A stretch of DNA of 64,000 nt from Lacticaseibacillus brantae DSM 23927 (GCF_001436115.1 NZ_AYZQ01000005.1:62001-126000), one strand, 5' to 3'; shown: positions 7,619-18,806, counted from the stretch's first letter. Notes: generated by a model from the letters alone, not told the origin. Translations and numbers: made by a program.

Positions 7619-7675
7619 ATTATAGCATGTTTCACAAGAATTTGCAATTATACCACGAGGCTTTTATTTGTGCAA
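7619..7675 (-). promoter_or_regulatory. Two tandem sigma-A promoters for veg
   Basis: On the minus strand, TTGCAC (7675-7670) and TATAAT (7652-7647) are separated by 17 bases. TTGCAA (7647-7642) and TATAAT (7624-7619) are also separated by 17 bases. The -10 of the first abuts the -35 of the second. Both have ideal spacing and perfect -10 boxes, pointing to strong constitutive transcription. Confidence 0.8.
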
Positions 7676-7729
7676 GCAAAGAAAGTTGATAATGACGCGG
7701 TTTTAACGGACTTTTTAATTTAGGCAGCC

Positions 7730-8611
7730 TTAACTTAGGCCTTGATGAGAAAGGTTAGTCGTCAAAGTAGCAAAATCACTGATACTCAGCTGCTCCGCCC
7801 GGGAACTGGCGGGAATTTCACTGGCATCAAGGGCGGCTTGAATCAATGGTTTTTGGTCTTTGCCATAGAGGTTGACCAAATTGTTCCACAAGGTCTTGCG
7901 CCGAGACACAAAACTGCCTCGGACCAGCCTATCAAAGGCAGCCTGATCCGTCACCTCAGCGCGTGGCGTCTGCCGCCGGGACAACTTGATAATGGCGGAA
8001 TCAACATTGGGCGCCGGGACGAAGGCGTTGCGATTCACTTCAAACGCAATTTCAACGTCCATGGTTTGTTGAATCGCAATACTCAAGCTACCGTAATCTT
8101 TTGAGTTTGGCTGGGCCACTAACCGAGCAGCCACTTCCTTTTGCATCATAACCACGAGCCGTTCAAAGGCCACACCAGTCTGCATGAGATGCATCAAAAT
8201 TGGCGTCGTAATGTAATATGGCAAATTAGCCACCACTTTAAGTTGATGGTGACCATCAAAATGATCCGCAATCAATGTCGGCAAATCAGCTTTCAAGACA
8301 TCTGCCTCAACCACTGTAGTATTCGGGTACCCAGCTAAGGTATCTGCCAAAACAGGAATCAATCGGGGGTCAATTTCAAGGGCCAATACCTGATGTGCTG
8401 CCTCGGCCAGGTATTGGGTCAAGGCGCCAATCCCCGGTCCAATTTCAATTACATCATCGTCTGGACCCACATCGCCAGCCGCAACAATTCGGGTCAGGAT
8501 TTGGGGATTAGTCAGAAAGTTCTGACCCAGACTCTTCTTAAAGCGAAAACCATGGCGCTTTAAAATGGCACTTGTTTCTGATGGGGTGGCAATTCTAGGT
8601 TGTTCAGCCAT
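7730..8611 (-). CDS. rsmA: 16S rRNA dimethyladenosine transferase
   Basis: 293 residues. RsmA (KsgA) dimethylates two adjacent adenines near the 3' end of 16S rRNA during small-subunit assembly. The family signature SLGQNFLTN is near the N-terminus, the SAM site VIEIGPGIGALTQ follows near residue 55, and the catalytic NLPYYITTP is present. The start at 8611 follows GGAGG within the end of rnmV, and the genes overlap by eight bases, so translation is probably coupled. Alternative start ATG at 8626 is less well placed. No clear terminator follows before the veg promoters. Confidence 0.96.
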   Translation of the reverse strand: MAEQPRIATPSETSAILKRHGFRFKKSLGQNFLTNPQILTRIVAAGDVGPDDDVIEIGPGIGALTQYLAEAAHQVLALEIDPRLIPVLADTLAGYPNTTVVEADVLKADLPTLIADHFDGHHQLKVVANLPYYITTPILMHLMQTGVAFERLVVMMQKEVAARLVAQPNSKDYGSLSIAIQQTMDVEIAFEVNRNAFVPAPNVDSAIIKLSRRQTPRAEVTDQAAFDRLVRGSFVSRRKTLWNNLVNLYGKDQKPLIQAALDASEIPASSRAEQLSISDFATLTTNLSHQGLS

Positions 8612-9167
8612 TGGCTTCCTCCGCATTCATTCGTAATATTGCTTCACCAAACATGGCGCGTGAAATTTGAAACTGCGCCAGGCGCTTGTACAGTTGTTTC
8701 CCATTCGCATAGCCAATATGGAGTAATTCACCCAAGCGTTCACGGCGTTGCCGGGCATGGGGGCCGCCGATTAAACCCGCCGCTAATAAGTCTTCCTGAC
8801 TGATGAGTGGCTGAGCATTTGGCACTTCAGTGAATAGATGCTGGAGCGCGGCTTTGAGGGCTGCCGGGCTGGCATGTTCAACTCCCAGTGAGCCTTGATG
8901 GTCTGGCACAGCTTCGTCTCGAGGTAGAAACGCATGAGTCACACCAGGCACCGCCCGCGAGATCGTTTTGCGAATTTTCTCCCCAGGAAAATCAGGGTCA
9001 GTCAAAACGATGACACCGCGAGTGGCCTGTGCAAGTTTGATCTTGTCCAAGGTGGCCACGTCAATGGCACTGCCGTTGGTTTCAATGGTATCGATCTCCC
9101 CAAACGCCTCTTGTAGCCGTTTGGTATCATCGCGCCCCTCGACCACGAGCATTTGCTTAATTGTCAT
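8604..9167 (-). CDS. rnmV: Ribonuclease M5 (5S rRNA maturation)
   Basis: 187-residue Toprim-domain nuclease. LVVEGRDDTKRL near residue 8 carries the catalytic Glu, and VLTDPDFPGEKIR carries the metal-binding DxD. It cuts precursor 5S rRNA, in known cases with ribosomal protein L18 as cofactor. The ATG at 9167, with GGGAG just upstream, lies inside tatD (11-base overlap). The order tatD-rnmV-rsmA is widely conserved in Firmicutes and supports the call. Confidence 0.95.
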   Translation of the reverse strand: MTIKQMLVVEGRDDTKRLQEAFGEIDTIETNGSAIDVATLDKIKLAQATRGVIVLTDPDFPGEKIRKTISRAVPGVTHAFLPRDEAVPDHQGSLGVEHASPAALKAALQHLFTEVPNAQPLISQEDLLAAGLIGGPHARQRRERLGELLHIGYANGKQLYKRLAQFQISRAMFGEAILRMNAEEANG

Positions 9168-9942
9168 GATTTGCTCCCAGGCCAAAAATTCGATGCGCAT
9201 TGTCATGGGTAATTTGGGCGATATGTTCAGCGTTACTCTCACGGTACTTAGCAACAGCGTCCACCACATAACGGGTGTACCCTGGTTGATTTGGCTTGCC
9301 GCGATAAGGTTCAGGCGTCAGATAAGGGGCATCGGTTTCAACTAACAGCCGGTCTTCTGGAATGACGACCACCGACTCATGTTCTTCAGGGGCATTCTTG
9401 AAGCTAACAATCCCGGAGTAGGAAATATACATACCCAGGTCTAAAAACTTTTTTGCCCATTCGGCATCCCCGGTGAAGCTGTGCATAATCCCACCAAAGT
9501 CTTCTAAGTGCGCGGCTTTTAACAAATTATATGAATCTTCGAAGGCTTCACGACTGTGGATCGACACAGGAATGTGTTGTTCGCGGGCGATGGCAAGTTG
9601 GCGTTCAAACACGCGCTTTTGCACATCGCGCGGTGACGAATCCCAGTGATAGTCCAGGCCAATTTCGCCTAAAGCCACCACCTTGTCATCTTGTAATTGT
9701 TGCTCCAAAATCGCTTCTGTGGCTGGTGTATAATCCTTTGCTGATTCCGGATGCCAGCCGACGATGGCATACAAGTTATCAAACTCGTGGGCTAAAGTAA
9801 GTGCCCCATCATTTAAGCCGGTATCTGAACCGACAATTGCCATCTCAGTGACGCCAAGTTGCTTTGCGTCAGCAACATATTCCGCTTCATGTCCAGCGTA
9901 TGGCGTGTCGTTCAAGTGCGTATGTGAATCAAAAATTTCCAT
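9157..9942 (-). CDS. tatD: TatD family metal-dependent deoxyribonuclease
   Basis: 261 residues, opening MEIFDSHTHLND with the first two metal-binding histidines (7 and 9). It continues with GEIGLDYHW, the PVSIHSREA histidine and the DRLLVETDAPYLTP signature of the family. Members are Mg-dependent 3'-5' nucleases or D-aminoacyl-tRNA deacylase-like enzymes; the exact activity is not shown here. The start at 9942 follows GGAGG. It belongs to the metG-tatD-rnmV-rsmA run, separated from metG by a hairpin. Confidence 0.93.
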   Translation of the reverse strand: MEIFDSHTHLNDTPYAGHEAEYVADAKQLGVTEMAIVGSDTGLNDGALTLAHEFDNLYAIVGWHPESAKDYTPATEAILEQQLQDDKVVALGEIGLDYHWDSSPRDVQKRVFERQLAIAREQHIPVSIHSREAFEDSYNLLKAAHLEDFGGIMHSFTGDAEWAKKFLDLGMYISYSGIVSFKNAPEEHESVVVIPEDRLLVETDAPYLTPEPYRGKPNQPGYTRYVVDAVAKYRESNAEHIAQITHDNAHRIFGLGANHDN

Positions 9943-9977
9943 GATATCCTCCCTCATTTGGGGACTGACTCAAAACA

Positions 9978-10014
9978 GGAACCGAAACAAAACACATTGT
10001 TTTGTCCCAGTTCC
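9978..10014 (-). other. Intercistronic hairpin between metG and tatD
   Basis: An imperfect stem is built from GGAAC-C-G-AACAAAAC and its complement, with a short loop. On the minus strand only TGTTTTG follows, so it is a weak or partial terminator, or an mRNA processing/stabilising hairpin, between metG and tatD. Confidence 0.5.
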
Positions 10015-10042
10015 CCGTTTGATTTGCATTCAATTAAGCAGC

Positions 10043-12951
<2,909 letters not shown>

Positions 12952-12959
<8 letters not shown>

Positions 12960-13431
12960 CGGCAATGACCAAGGACTCAAATTTGGTTCCTGTAAAGTCA
13001 GACCGATACGCATGCTGTTCACCGGCTAACCAACGCGGTAACAGCGCTTTTAAATCTGCCACTATGCCGAGATTATCAGGTGCTGTCAGCCACTCACGGT
13101 CGACTGCTGCTAACAGCCCCTCACGTGTCATCAGCGGCCAGGCCCCAGTCTGGGTGGTCGTGCCACTGAAAAGATACAAATCGGCGCGAAATTGGCCATC
13201 AACATACCAATGCACCACCCCATTGGCTTGCAGCTTGGCTGCAGTCAGGGTCAGCCCCGATTCTTCTACCAATTCTCGTTGCGCCCCTGCTTTCGGGGTT
13301 TCATCTGGTTCAATTTTGCCCCCTAAGGCATTCCATAGTCCCCGATAGGGCGGTTTCTTTCGGTTAATGAGCAGTATACCTGCCGGCGTTTCAACCAAAA
13401 TCAATGTGTATGCTTGTGCCAATTCACTCAC
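12952..13431 (-). CDS. Nudix hydrolase (MutT-like)
   Basis: About 159 residues. A perfect Nudix box spans residues 38-60: GKIEPDE then REL-EESGL with the metal-binding Glu cluster. Likely substrate: an oxidised or ordinary nucleoside triphosphate, but members vary. The longest start is GTG at 13431. However the only good ribosome binding site, GAGGTGAG, overlaps that codon and fits a TTG at 13422 six bases further on (residue 4). The gene ends inside the start of the DUF72 gene. Confidence 0.87.
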
Positions 13432-13467
13432 CTCATTTTGAATTTAGTGTAGCATAATCGTTCCGAA

Positions 13468-13481
13468 TGATAACGTTTTCG
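13468..13481. promoter_or_regulatory. cre-like site upstream of msmK
   Basis: TGATAACGTTTTCG differs from the symmetric catabolite-responsive element TGAAAACGTTTTCA at two positions. It lies in the gap between the Nudix and msmK genes, about 120 bases before msmK. Confidence 0.5.
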
Positions 13482-13531
13482 TCAATGTGCCGAAAAAATC
13501 AGGGCAGTTTTTGGGCAACTTCAAGTTTTCT

Positions 13532-13554
13532 TGTAAACCGCTTACATCTATAAT
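13532..13554 (+). promoter_or_regulatory. cre-like palindrome abutting the msmK -10 box
   Basis: TGTAA-ACCGC-TTACA (13532-13546) is a LacI-family type dyad, one base longer in the centre than canonical cre. It is followed at once by TATAAT (13549-13554). A regulator bound here would block RNA polymerase. The -35 is poor. Confidence 0.6.
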
Positions 13555-13587
13555 GAAGTTATTAAGACAAGAAGGAATGGTGACATC

Positions 13588-14736
13588 ATGGTTGAAATCG
13601 ATTTGGATCACATCTACAAGAAGTATCCTAACGCTGAGAACTATTCAGTGATGGACTTTAATTTACACATTAAGGATAAGGAATTCATCGTCTTCGTTGG
13701 CCCTTCTGGTTGCGGGAAGACCACAACCTTGCGGATGATTGCCGGGCTTGAGGACATCACTAAGGGTGAACTCAAGATGGGCGGCCAAGTCATGAACGAT
13801 GTGGCCCCTAAAGATCGGGACATCGCCATGGTGTTCCAGAACTACGCGTTGTATCCACATATGACCGTGTTTGATAACATGGCCTTTGGTTTGAAATTAC
13901 GTAAGTATGGCAAAGATGATATTAAGAAACGGGTTGACTATGCGGCTGATATCTTGGGGCTGACCGATTTCCTTGATCGTAAGCCTGCCGCATTATCTGG
14001 TGGTCAACGGCAACGTGTTGCGTTAGGCCGGGCGATTGTCCGTGACGCACCCATCTTCTTGATGGATGAACCTCTGTCTAACTTGGATGCCAAACTCCGG
14101 GTGTCCATGCGGGCCGAAATTGCCAAGTTACATCAACGTTTGAACACCACAACGATTTACGTTACCCATGACCAAACTGAAGCGATGACCATGGCTGATC
14201 GCGTGGTGGTAATGTCTGTTGGTAAGATTCAACAAATCGGGACCCCAGCCGAAGTATATGACAACCCTCGCAATGAATTCGTGGCCGGGTTTATCGGCAG
14301 CCCATCAATGAACTTCTTCAATGTCACCTACAAAGATGGCGTGATTACTGACGGTCAAGGCTTAACCTTGAGCCTGCCAGAAGGCCGGGCGAAGATTCTG
14401 AATGATCGTGGCTACAATGGTAAGGAAGTCGTCTTTGGGATTCGGCCTGAAGACATCCACACTGAACAAGCCTTCCTGGACACCTGGCCAGGGGCCAAAA
14501 TCACTGCTGAAGTGGTTGTTTCTGAATTGCTTGGCGCAACGTCTCAGCTTTACAGTCGGGTTGACGGCACTGAATTCGTCGCTACCGTTGATGCACGTGA
14601 TTTCCACAACCCTGGGGATAAATTAGAAATGGGCTTTGATATTAACAAGGCTCACTTCTTCGACAAAGACACCACCGATGCCATTGTCACCCAAGAATCA
14701 CAAGATGCGATGACACAAGAACAATCCATCGCCTAA
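13588..14736 (+). CDS. msmK: Multi-sugar ABC importer ATPase, MsmK/UgpC type
   Basis: 382 residues. Walker A GPSGCGKTT at 38-46, Q-loop VFQNYALYPHMTV, signature LSGGQ near 138, Walker B FLMDEPLSNLDAKLR near 155, then the C-terminal OB-fold regulatory domain that contacts MalK-type partners. It energises carbohydrate importers. No permease or binding protein lies nearby, which fits a shared ATPase serving several unlinked sugar transporters, as known for MsmK and MsmX. The cre-like sites suggest catabolite control. AAGGA precedes the ATG. Confidence 0.92.
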   Translation: MVEIDLDHIYKKYPNAENYSVMDFNLHIKDKEFIVFVGPSGCGKTTTLRMIAGLEDITKGELKMGGQVMNDVAPKDRDIAMVFQNYALYPHMTVFDNMAFGLKLRKYGKDDIKKRVDYAADILGLTDFLDRKPAALSGGQRQRVALGRAIVRDAPIFLMDEPLSNLDAKLRVSMRAEIAKLHQRLNTTTIYVTHDQTEAMTMADRVVVMSVGKIQQIGTPAEVYDNPRNEFVAGFIGSPSMNFFNVTYKDGVITDGQGLTLSLPEGRAKILNDRGYNGKEVVFGIRPEDIHTEQAFLDTWPGAKITAEVVVSELLGATSQLYSRVDGTEFVATVDARDFHNPGDKLEMGFDINKAHFFDKDTTDAIVTQESQDAMTQEQSIA

Positions 14737-14752
14737 AGAAATAAAGTTGTGA

Positions 14753-14800
14753 CAAAAGGGGCTATGAGAATGAGGATTGACCGGGATTCTCAACCTTTTG
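14753..14800 (+). terminator. Weak terminator-like hairpin after msmK
   Basis: CAAAAGG pairs with CCTTTTG and GAGAAT with ATTCTC inside. No T-run follows, so it may instead protect the 3' end of the msmK message; the T-rich terminator is further down at 14835. Confidence 0.45.
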
Positions 14801-14834
14801 GAACACGATTAATCAATAATGTACGTAAAAATAA

Positions 14835-14879
14835 GAGGCTGTGACACTCCCCGAAGGGTTATGTCACAGCTTCATTTTT
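14835..14879. terminator. Terminator between msmK and the TMEM175 gene
   Basis: GAGGCTGTGACA pairs with TGTCACAGCTTC and is followed by ATTTTT; an A-rich stretch on the other side allows leftward use too. Confidence 0.8.
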
Positions 14880-14892
14880 GTAGCCATCGATT

Positions 14893-15480
14893 TTAGATTT
14901 TCTTTTGGATGTGAATTTCAATGCGACGCTCGGGGACCACCCACAGTAACAAGAGGAAGGTATCAACGATGATGGTCAGTGGTGGCCAGATGAAGGCTAA
15001 GCCAATGGCCACGATGTTCACCGCGATGGAAATGAGTGGTTTGTTATAGTTTTGGCCCAACAACTTGCGGATCTCTGAGTTGGTCCCTGACGCCTTAATC
15101 AGGCATTGGATTAACACATAGAACATAATATTAGTGAAGAGCACGACCAAGCCATATAACATTTCAGGCGCATAACTGTCGATATGATGCGCCCCCACCC
15201 ATGAGGTCGCGAACGGAAACATCGAAATGGCCAATAGAAACAGCAGGTTGGACCAGAGCACCGCCCCATTAATTCGCTGGACGATTTGGAATAAATGGTG
15301 ATGGTTGTTCCAGTACACAGCCAAAGTCAAAAAAGAAACCAAGTACGCCATAAAAGTGTAACGCAAGTCCCATAGCGCCGCGGGGTTGCCAGATTCTGGT
15401 GGCCGTAAATCTAAGACCATGATGGTAATAATGATGGCGACCACGCCATCAGTAAATGCTTCAAGACGATTTTTAGTCAC
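14893..15480 (-). CDS. TMEM175 family potassium channel-like protein
   Basis: 195 residues with about six hydrophobic segments. The family hallmark RxxxFxDGV is at residues 5-13 (RLEAFTDGV). Prokaryotic TMEM175 proteins are tetrameric K+-selective channels; the function is inferred. The GTG start at 15480 overlaps the Sir2 stop by four bases (GTGA), with GGAGA upstream, so it is translationally coupled to the deacylase. The C-terminus is basic. Confidence 0.85.
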   Translation of the reverse strand: MTKNRLEAFTDGVVAIIITIMVLDLRPPESGNPAALWDLRYTFMAYLVSFLTLAVYWNNHHHLFQIVQRINGAVLWSNLLFLLAISMFPFATSWVGAHHIDSYAPEMLYGLVVLFTNIMFYVLIQCLIKASGTNSEIRKLLGQNYNKPLISIAVNIVAIGLAFIWPPLTIIVDTFLLLLWVVPERRIEIHIQKKI

Positions 15481-16175
15481 AATTGTTCTCCTAATTGCGT
15501 AAAGATTTCACCGGCCTCCCCAAGGACAAGCTGGGCCTTGGGTGGCAACGGAATTTGCTCGCGGTTGACTGCCACTAAAGTCGCGGCAGGATTGGCATAT
15601 TCAATCAGGCCCGCAAATGGATAGACTTGGAAACTGGTGCCCACAACTACAATTAAGTCGGCGTTAGCTACCGCAGCCACGGACCGATTAAGGGTGTCCG
15701 GATTAATTTGTTCACCATACAACACGATGTCTGGGCGTAAAATGCCACCATCTTCAGCGTGCACGTCGGATTGCCGATACTTCGCATAGTCAAACTGATG
15801 ATGACACGCTTGGCAATAAATCCGATACAAATTACCGTGGAACTCCAAGACATTGTTGGCACCAGCCTGGCGATCAAGCCCATCCACATTCTGGGTGATG
15901 ATTGTCCCTTTGTGGTTCGAGATACGGGCCATGACCTCATGAACGATATTTGGCTTAGCTTCTGGATGATACATATTGGCCAAAACCCACTGGTGGAAGC
16001 CTTGATGATCTTCAACTAAATAATCATGGGACAGGGCATATTCCGGCCGAATTTTATTCGCGTAAAGCCCGTCTTTTGAGCGATAATCTGGAATGCCAGA
16101 TAACGTAGAAACCCCCGCCCCAGTCAGAAAAACAACCTGTGTGGCTTGTTGAATTGCTTTTGTCAGATCAAACAT
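15477..16175 (-). CDS. Sir2 family NAD-dependent protein deacylase
   Basis: 232 residues. The NAD-binding motif GAGVSTLSGIPDYRS is at 19-33, followed by TQNVDGL and EFHGN, whose His is the catalytic base. It removes acyl groups from lysines with NAD cleavage. The zinc module looks incomplete: only one Cys pair (YCQACHH) is visible, and the position of the second pair reads SDVHAEDGG. The ATG at 16175 follows GAGAGGA. It is first in a two-gene unit with the TMEM175 gene. Confidence 0.92.
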   Translation of the reverse strand: MFDLTKAIQQATQVVFLTGAGVSTLSGIPDYRSKDGLYANKIRPEYALSHDYLVEDHQGFHQWVLANMYHPEAKPNIVHEVMARISNHKGTIITQNVDGLDRQAGANNVLEFHGNLYRIYCQACHHQFDYAKYRQSDVHAEDGGILRPDIVLYGEQINPDTLNRSVAAVANADLIVVVGTSFQVYPFAGLIEYANPAATLVAVNREQIPLPPKAQLVLGEAGEIFTQLGEQL

Positions 16176-16256
16176 ATTTATCGTCCTCTCCATGCGTCAA
16201 GGGTGTACACTTAAATTAGTAAACGAATCAGGAACGATTAAAAAGGAGGCAAGCGT

Positions 16257-16403
16257 ATGGCTAATCACAGATTTGCCCATTTTCTCAGTTACGTGTTTAT
16301 TGCGATTGTGCTCGCCATTGGCCTGCTCGTTCTCTACCACGGGATTGAGTTCGCCATCTATAACGTGCCATTCATCTTTGGACATCGCTTTGGCGGCCAC
16401 TAA
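16257..16403 (+). CDS. 48-residue single-span membrane peptide
   Basis: A short gene not obvious by length but well supported. AAAAGGAGG lies seven bases before the ATG, and a strong terminator follows 15 bases after the stop. The product (MANHRFAHFLSYVFIAIVLA and onward) has one long hydrophobic segment at about residues 9-27, then an aromatic segment FAIYNVPFIFGHRFGGH with several His and Gly. No family recognised. It is divergent from the Sir2 gene. Confidence 0.75.
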   Translation: MANHRFAHFLSYVFIAIVLAIGLLVLYHGIEFAIYNVPFIFGHRFGGH

Positions 16404-16417
16404 GAAGTTCAATGATT

Positions 16418-16447
16418 AGGGTTATGACAATGGTCATGACCCTTTTT
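16418..16447. terminator. Terminator after the small membrane peptide
   Basis: AGGGTTATGAC pairs with GTCATGACCCT around a 4-base loop, followed by six T. Confidence 0.85.
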
Positions 16448-16489
16448 TAGTGGCCTGGCAGATCAGCTGTTGTCACTGCTTAGTGGGAG

Positions 16490-17440
16490 TTACTCCCGGA
16501 CAGTATAGTCGATGTGGTATTGGTCAAAAATTTCATGCAGTGGCTGTTGATAAAGTACTTGAAAGGCCTCTGGTGTGGCGGCCTTGCCTTGTAGGGGCAA
16601 GACAAAAGCGTTTTGCTGATCGCTGATGCCCAATGCCACGTAAGCGCGGTCCTTCGTGCTGCGGTCCCGATAATCGCTGTGCTTCAATTCAAAGACTTGA
16701 TTCAGCGTGAGCCGCAATTGCCGGTTCGACAACACCGGTGGGATAGTCGCGAATTCTGGGTTCGTCGTTGGTTGATAGCCAAGCTGATTCAAGAGATCAT
16801 CAAAGCGATTAAACAGTTGAACGACTGCGCGGCGGAAGGTGAATGGGGTGTCAATTGGCTTGTCGAGTAATTCGGTATAAAGTCCTTGGGCGTACTGGAA
16901 AGCCCGCGGGAAATCATGTCCCCACTGTGTGCGGTGTGCGTCTGTGCCCCCATTAAAGAACGTTAAGAAATCAACCAGCGTCAGAATGCGGAAAATGATT
17001 AAGTCGCTGGTCTCTGGGGTTTCTACTGGCACTGTGGCCGTGAAGGCAGCCTGCACCTGTTCTTCCACAGTGGCGTCAATGATGCCATTTTCTCGTTGCC
17101 AGGCGGCAATCAAGGCGTGAGCGGCGACATTATACAATGATGTTGATGTGGCATAGAGTTGATCATCTAGATTCGGTGTTCCCGTCAACAAGTGATACTG
17201 CAATTGGGGATAACCCTTCATTTGTAACAACAAATGCAGCAGCTCATGACTCAAAGTGTACTCAACGTTTGTCGTATCGGTCACCCGAATCTGGAGTGTG
17301 CCATCGGGCAAAAGCTCTTGTTGGCTTTGTTCATGTGAAAGCTGACCACTGGCTGGCCCTTCCACAACAATTTTGACTGGCGCCGAATAATGGGCTTGAA
17401 TATCGTCAATCATGGCTTGTAATGCAGGTGAATAACTCAT
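16490..17440 (-). CDS. Putative HExxH metalloprotein of unknown function
   Basis: 316 residues, predicted cytoplasmic (no signal peptide). SHELLHLLL places an HExxH zinc motif at residues 65-69, after a beta-rich region containing YTLSHE. Such an arrangement is typical of gluzincin-like peptidases, but the third ligand is not obvious. The C-terminal half is rich in aromatic and acidic residues. Some lactobacillal proteins of this general type carry the label IpaB/EvcA family; I recall this without being able to check it. GGAGG precedes the ATG. It follows the PHP gene by 12 bases and is probably in its operon. Confidence 0.6.
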   Translation of the reverse strand: MSYSPALQAMIDDIQAHYSAPVKIVVEGPASGQLSHEQSQQELLPDGTLQIRVTDTTNVEYTLSHELLHLLLQMKGYPQLQYHLLTGTPNLDDQLYATSTSLYNVAAHALIAAWQRENGIIDATVEEQVQAAFTATVPVETPETSDLIIFRILTLVDFLTFFNGGTDAHRTQWGHDFPRAFQYAQGLYTELLDKPIDTPFTFRRAVVQLFNRFDDLLNQLGYQPTTNPEFATIPPVLSNRQLRLTLNQVFELKHSDYRDRSTKDRAYVALGISDQQNAFVLPLQGKAATPEAFQVLYQQPLHEIFDQYHIDYTVRE

Positions 17441-17452
17441 AATTTTCCTCCG

Positions 17453-18232
17453 TTAGAATGTTACTGGCGATGGTTGGTGCTGTTGATAAGTCACTAATTG
17501 GTGCACACCGAGCTGATGCAGCAAATGCTTTGCTTCATCAAACCCGTTGGCATACTTATCGACCGTGTGGGCGTCACTCCCCAAAGTAAATAATGTGCCC
17601 CCGAGTGCTTGATACCAAGGAATCACAGTTGCATACAGGGCCTCATTCTCCCAGCGGTACATCGATTTCGTGTTCAGTTCGAATGCTATGTGCTTGGCGA
17701 TCATCGTCTTAAAAATCTCGGTTAATAATGGTTTGGCCCAGGCGGTCAATTGTTCTGGAGTCACGTCCAGGACCCGCAGACCATAATCAAAGTGTGCTAA
17801 GACATCAGCGTAACCCACCTCACGGACACCCGCTAACATCGTTTCATAATAGGCTTGCACATGGGCCTTTTGGTCGACTGTTCGAAAGTATGGATTTTGA
17901 TAATCATAATCCCCATCTTGATGGAAGCTTAGAAGGGTCAGATCGTAATCATTGGCAGCTAGGTAAGTGGCGATTTGGTCTGCCAGTGGTGCTCGATAAC
18001 CAACTTCCACACCCAAAAGAATGCGATTAGGAAAGACCGTCCGCAACTTTTTGGCTTCGGCGACGTAGGCGGAATAATCCGGGGCATCATCATGCCCACC
18101 ATCATCTGGATTCTGAAACTCAAGGTGTTCAGTTGTCACCACTGGTAACGTGGTCTGTGCCAAATACGCCGCCCATTCTGCTGACGAGTCAAATGAGAAG
18201 TAGGTGTGGACGTGCTGATCGTAGTAAGTCAT
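17453..18232 (-). CDS. PHP-domain phosphoesterase, histidinol-phosphatase-like
   Basis: 259 residues. The N-terminal YDQHVHTYFSFDS carries the HxH metal pair (7 and 9); TTEHLEF, GVEVGY, AHFDYGL and the terminal TLGSDAHTVDKYA complete the PHP metal sites. Close homologues are called HisJ/HisK histidinol-phosphatase, but no histidine genes are near, so the substrate is open. It is transcribed with the HExxH gene and divergent from the PEBP gene. Confidence 0.82.
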   Translation of the reverse strand: MTYYDQHVHTYFSFDSSAEWAAYLAQTTLPVVTTEHLEFQNPDDGGHDDAPDYSAYVAEAKKLRTVFPNRILLGVEVGYRAPLADQIATYLAANDYDLTLLSFHQDGDYDYQNPYFRTVDQKAHVQAYYETMLAGVREVGYADVLAHFDYGLRVLDVTPEQLTAWAKPLLTEIFKTMIAKHIAFELNTKSMYRWENEALYATVIPWYQALGGTLFTLGSDAHTVDKYANGFDEAKHLLHQLGVHQLVTYQQHQPSPVTF

Positions 18233-18298
18233 TGCCAGTCACCTCACTTTGTAAAATCGTGTTATCTTTAAAGTAACCTTAATAAGGAGGGATTTCAA

Positions 18299-18805
18299 AT
18301 GCGAGTTACTGTACCGCTCAATGCCGGCTATTTACCAGATGAATTCGGTAAATACGCCCCAACAAAATATCTATCTCAAGACTTCCCCATTCGCAGCTTC
18401 CCCATCTCAATTGATCAGGTTCCGGATGGGACGGCAAGCTTCGCCCTGTCCGTCATCGATTGGGATTCCATTCCCGTCGCTGGCTTTGCTTGGATTCACT
18501 GGGTTGCCGTTAATATCCCTGGCGATACCCGCCTCATCCCTGAAAATGCCAGTCAAAGTGGCTTCCCAATGATCCAGGGCACGAATTCAAATGGCGGGTC
18601 GTTGATTGGCTTTCCTGACCCGGCGATTACGCAACACTACGTTGGCCCACAACCACCGAATCAAGACCACAATTACACGCTGACCGTCTCAGCGTTGGAT
18701 ACGATGCTCGATGTCAAACCGGGATTCTGGTTAAATGAAGCCCGAGCTGCAATGGCCGGCCACGTTCTGGCGCAAGCGACCTTGTCAATTCTCTCGCGGG
18801 TTTAA
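18299..18805 (+). CDS. YbhB/YbcL (PEBP, Raf kinase inhibitor-like) protein
   Basis: 168 residues. FALSVIDWDSIP, FAWIHWVAVNIPG and GFPDPAITQHYVGPQPPNQDHNYTLTVSALD match the phosphatidylethanolamine-binding fold, with the ligand-site His in the IHWV segment. No enzymatic role is established for bacterial members. AAGGAGG lies eight bases before the ATG at 18299. Confidence 0.88.
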   Translation: MRVTVPLNAGYLPDEFGKYAPTKYLSQDFPIRSFPISIDQVPDGTASFALSVIDWDSIPVAGFAWIHWVAVNIPGDTRLIPENASQSGFPMIQGTNSNGGSLIGFPDPAITQHYVGPQPPNQDHNYTLTVSALDTMLDVKPGFWLNEARAAMAGHVLAQATLSILSRV

Positions 18806-18806
18806 C

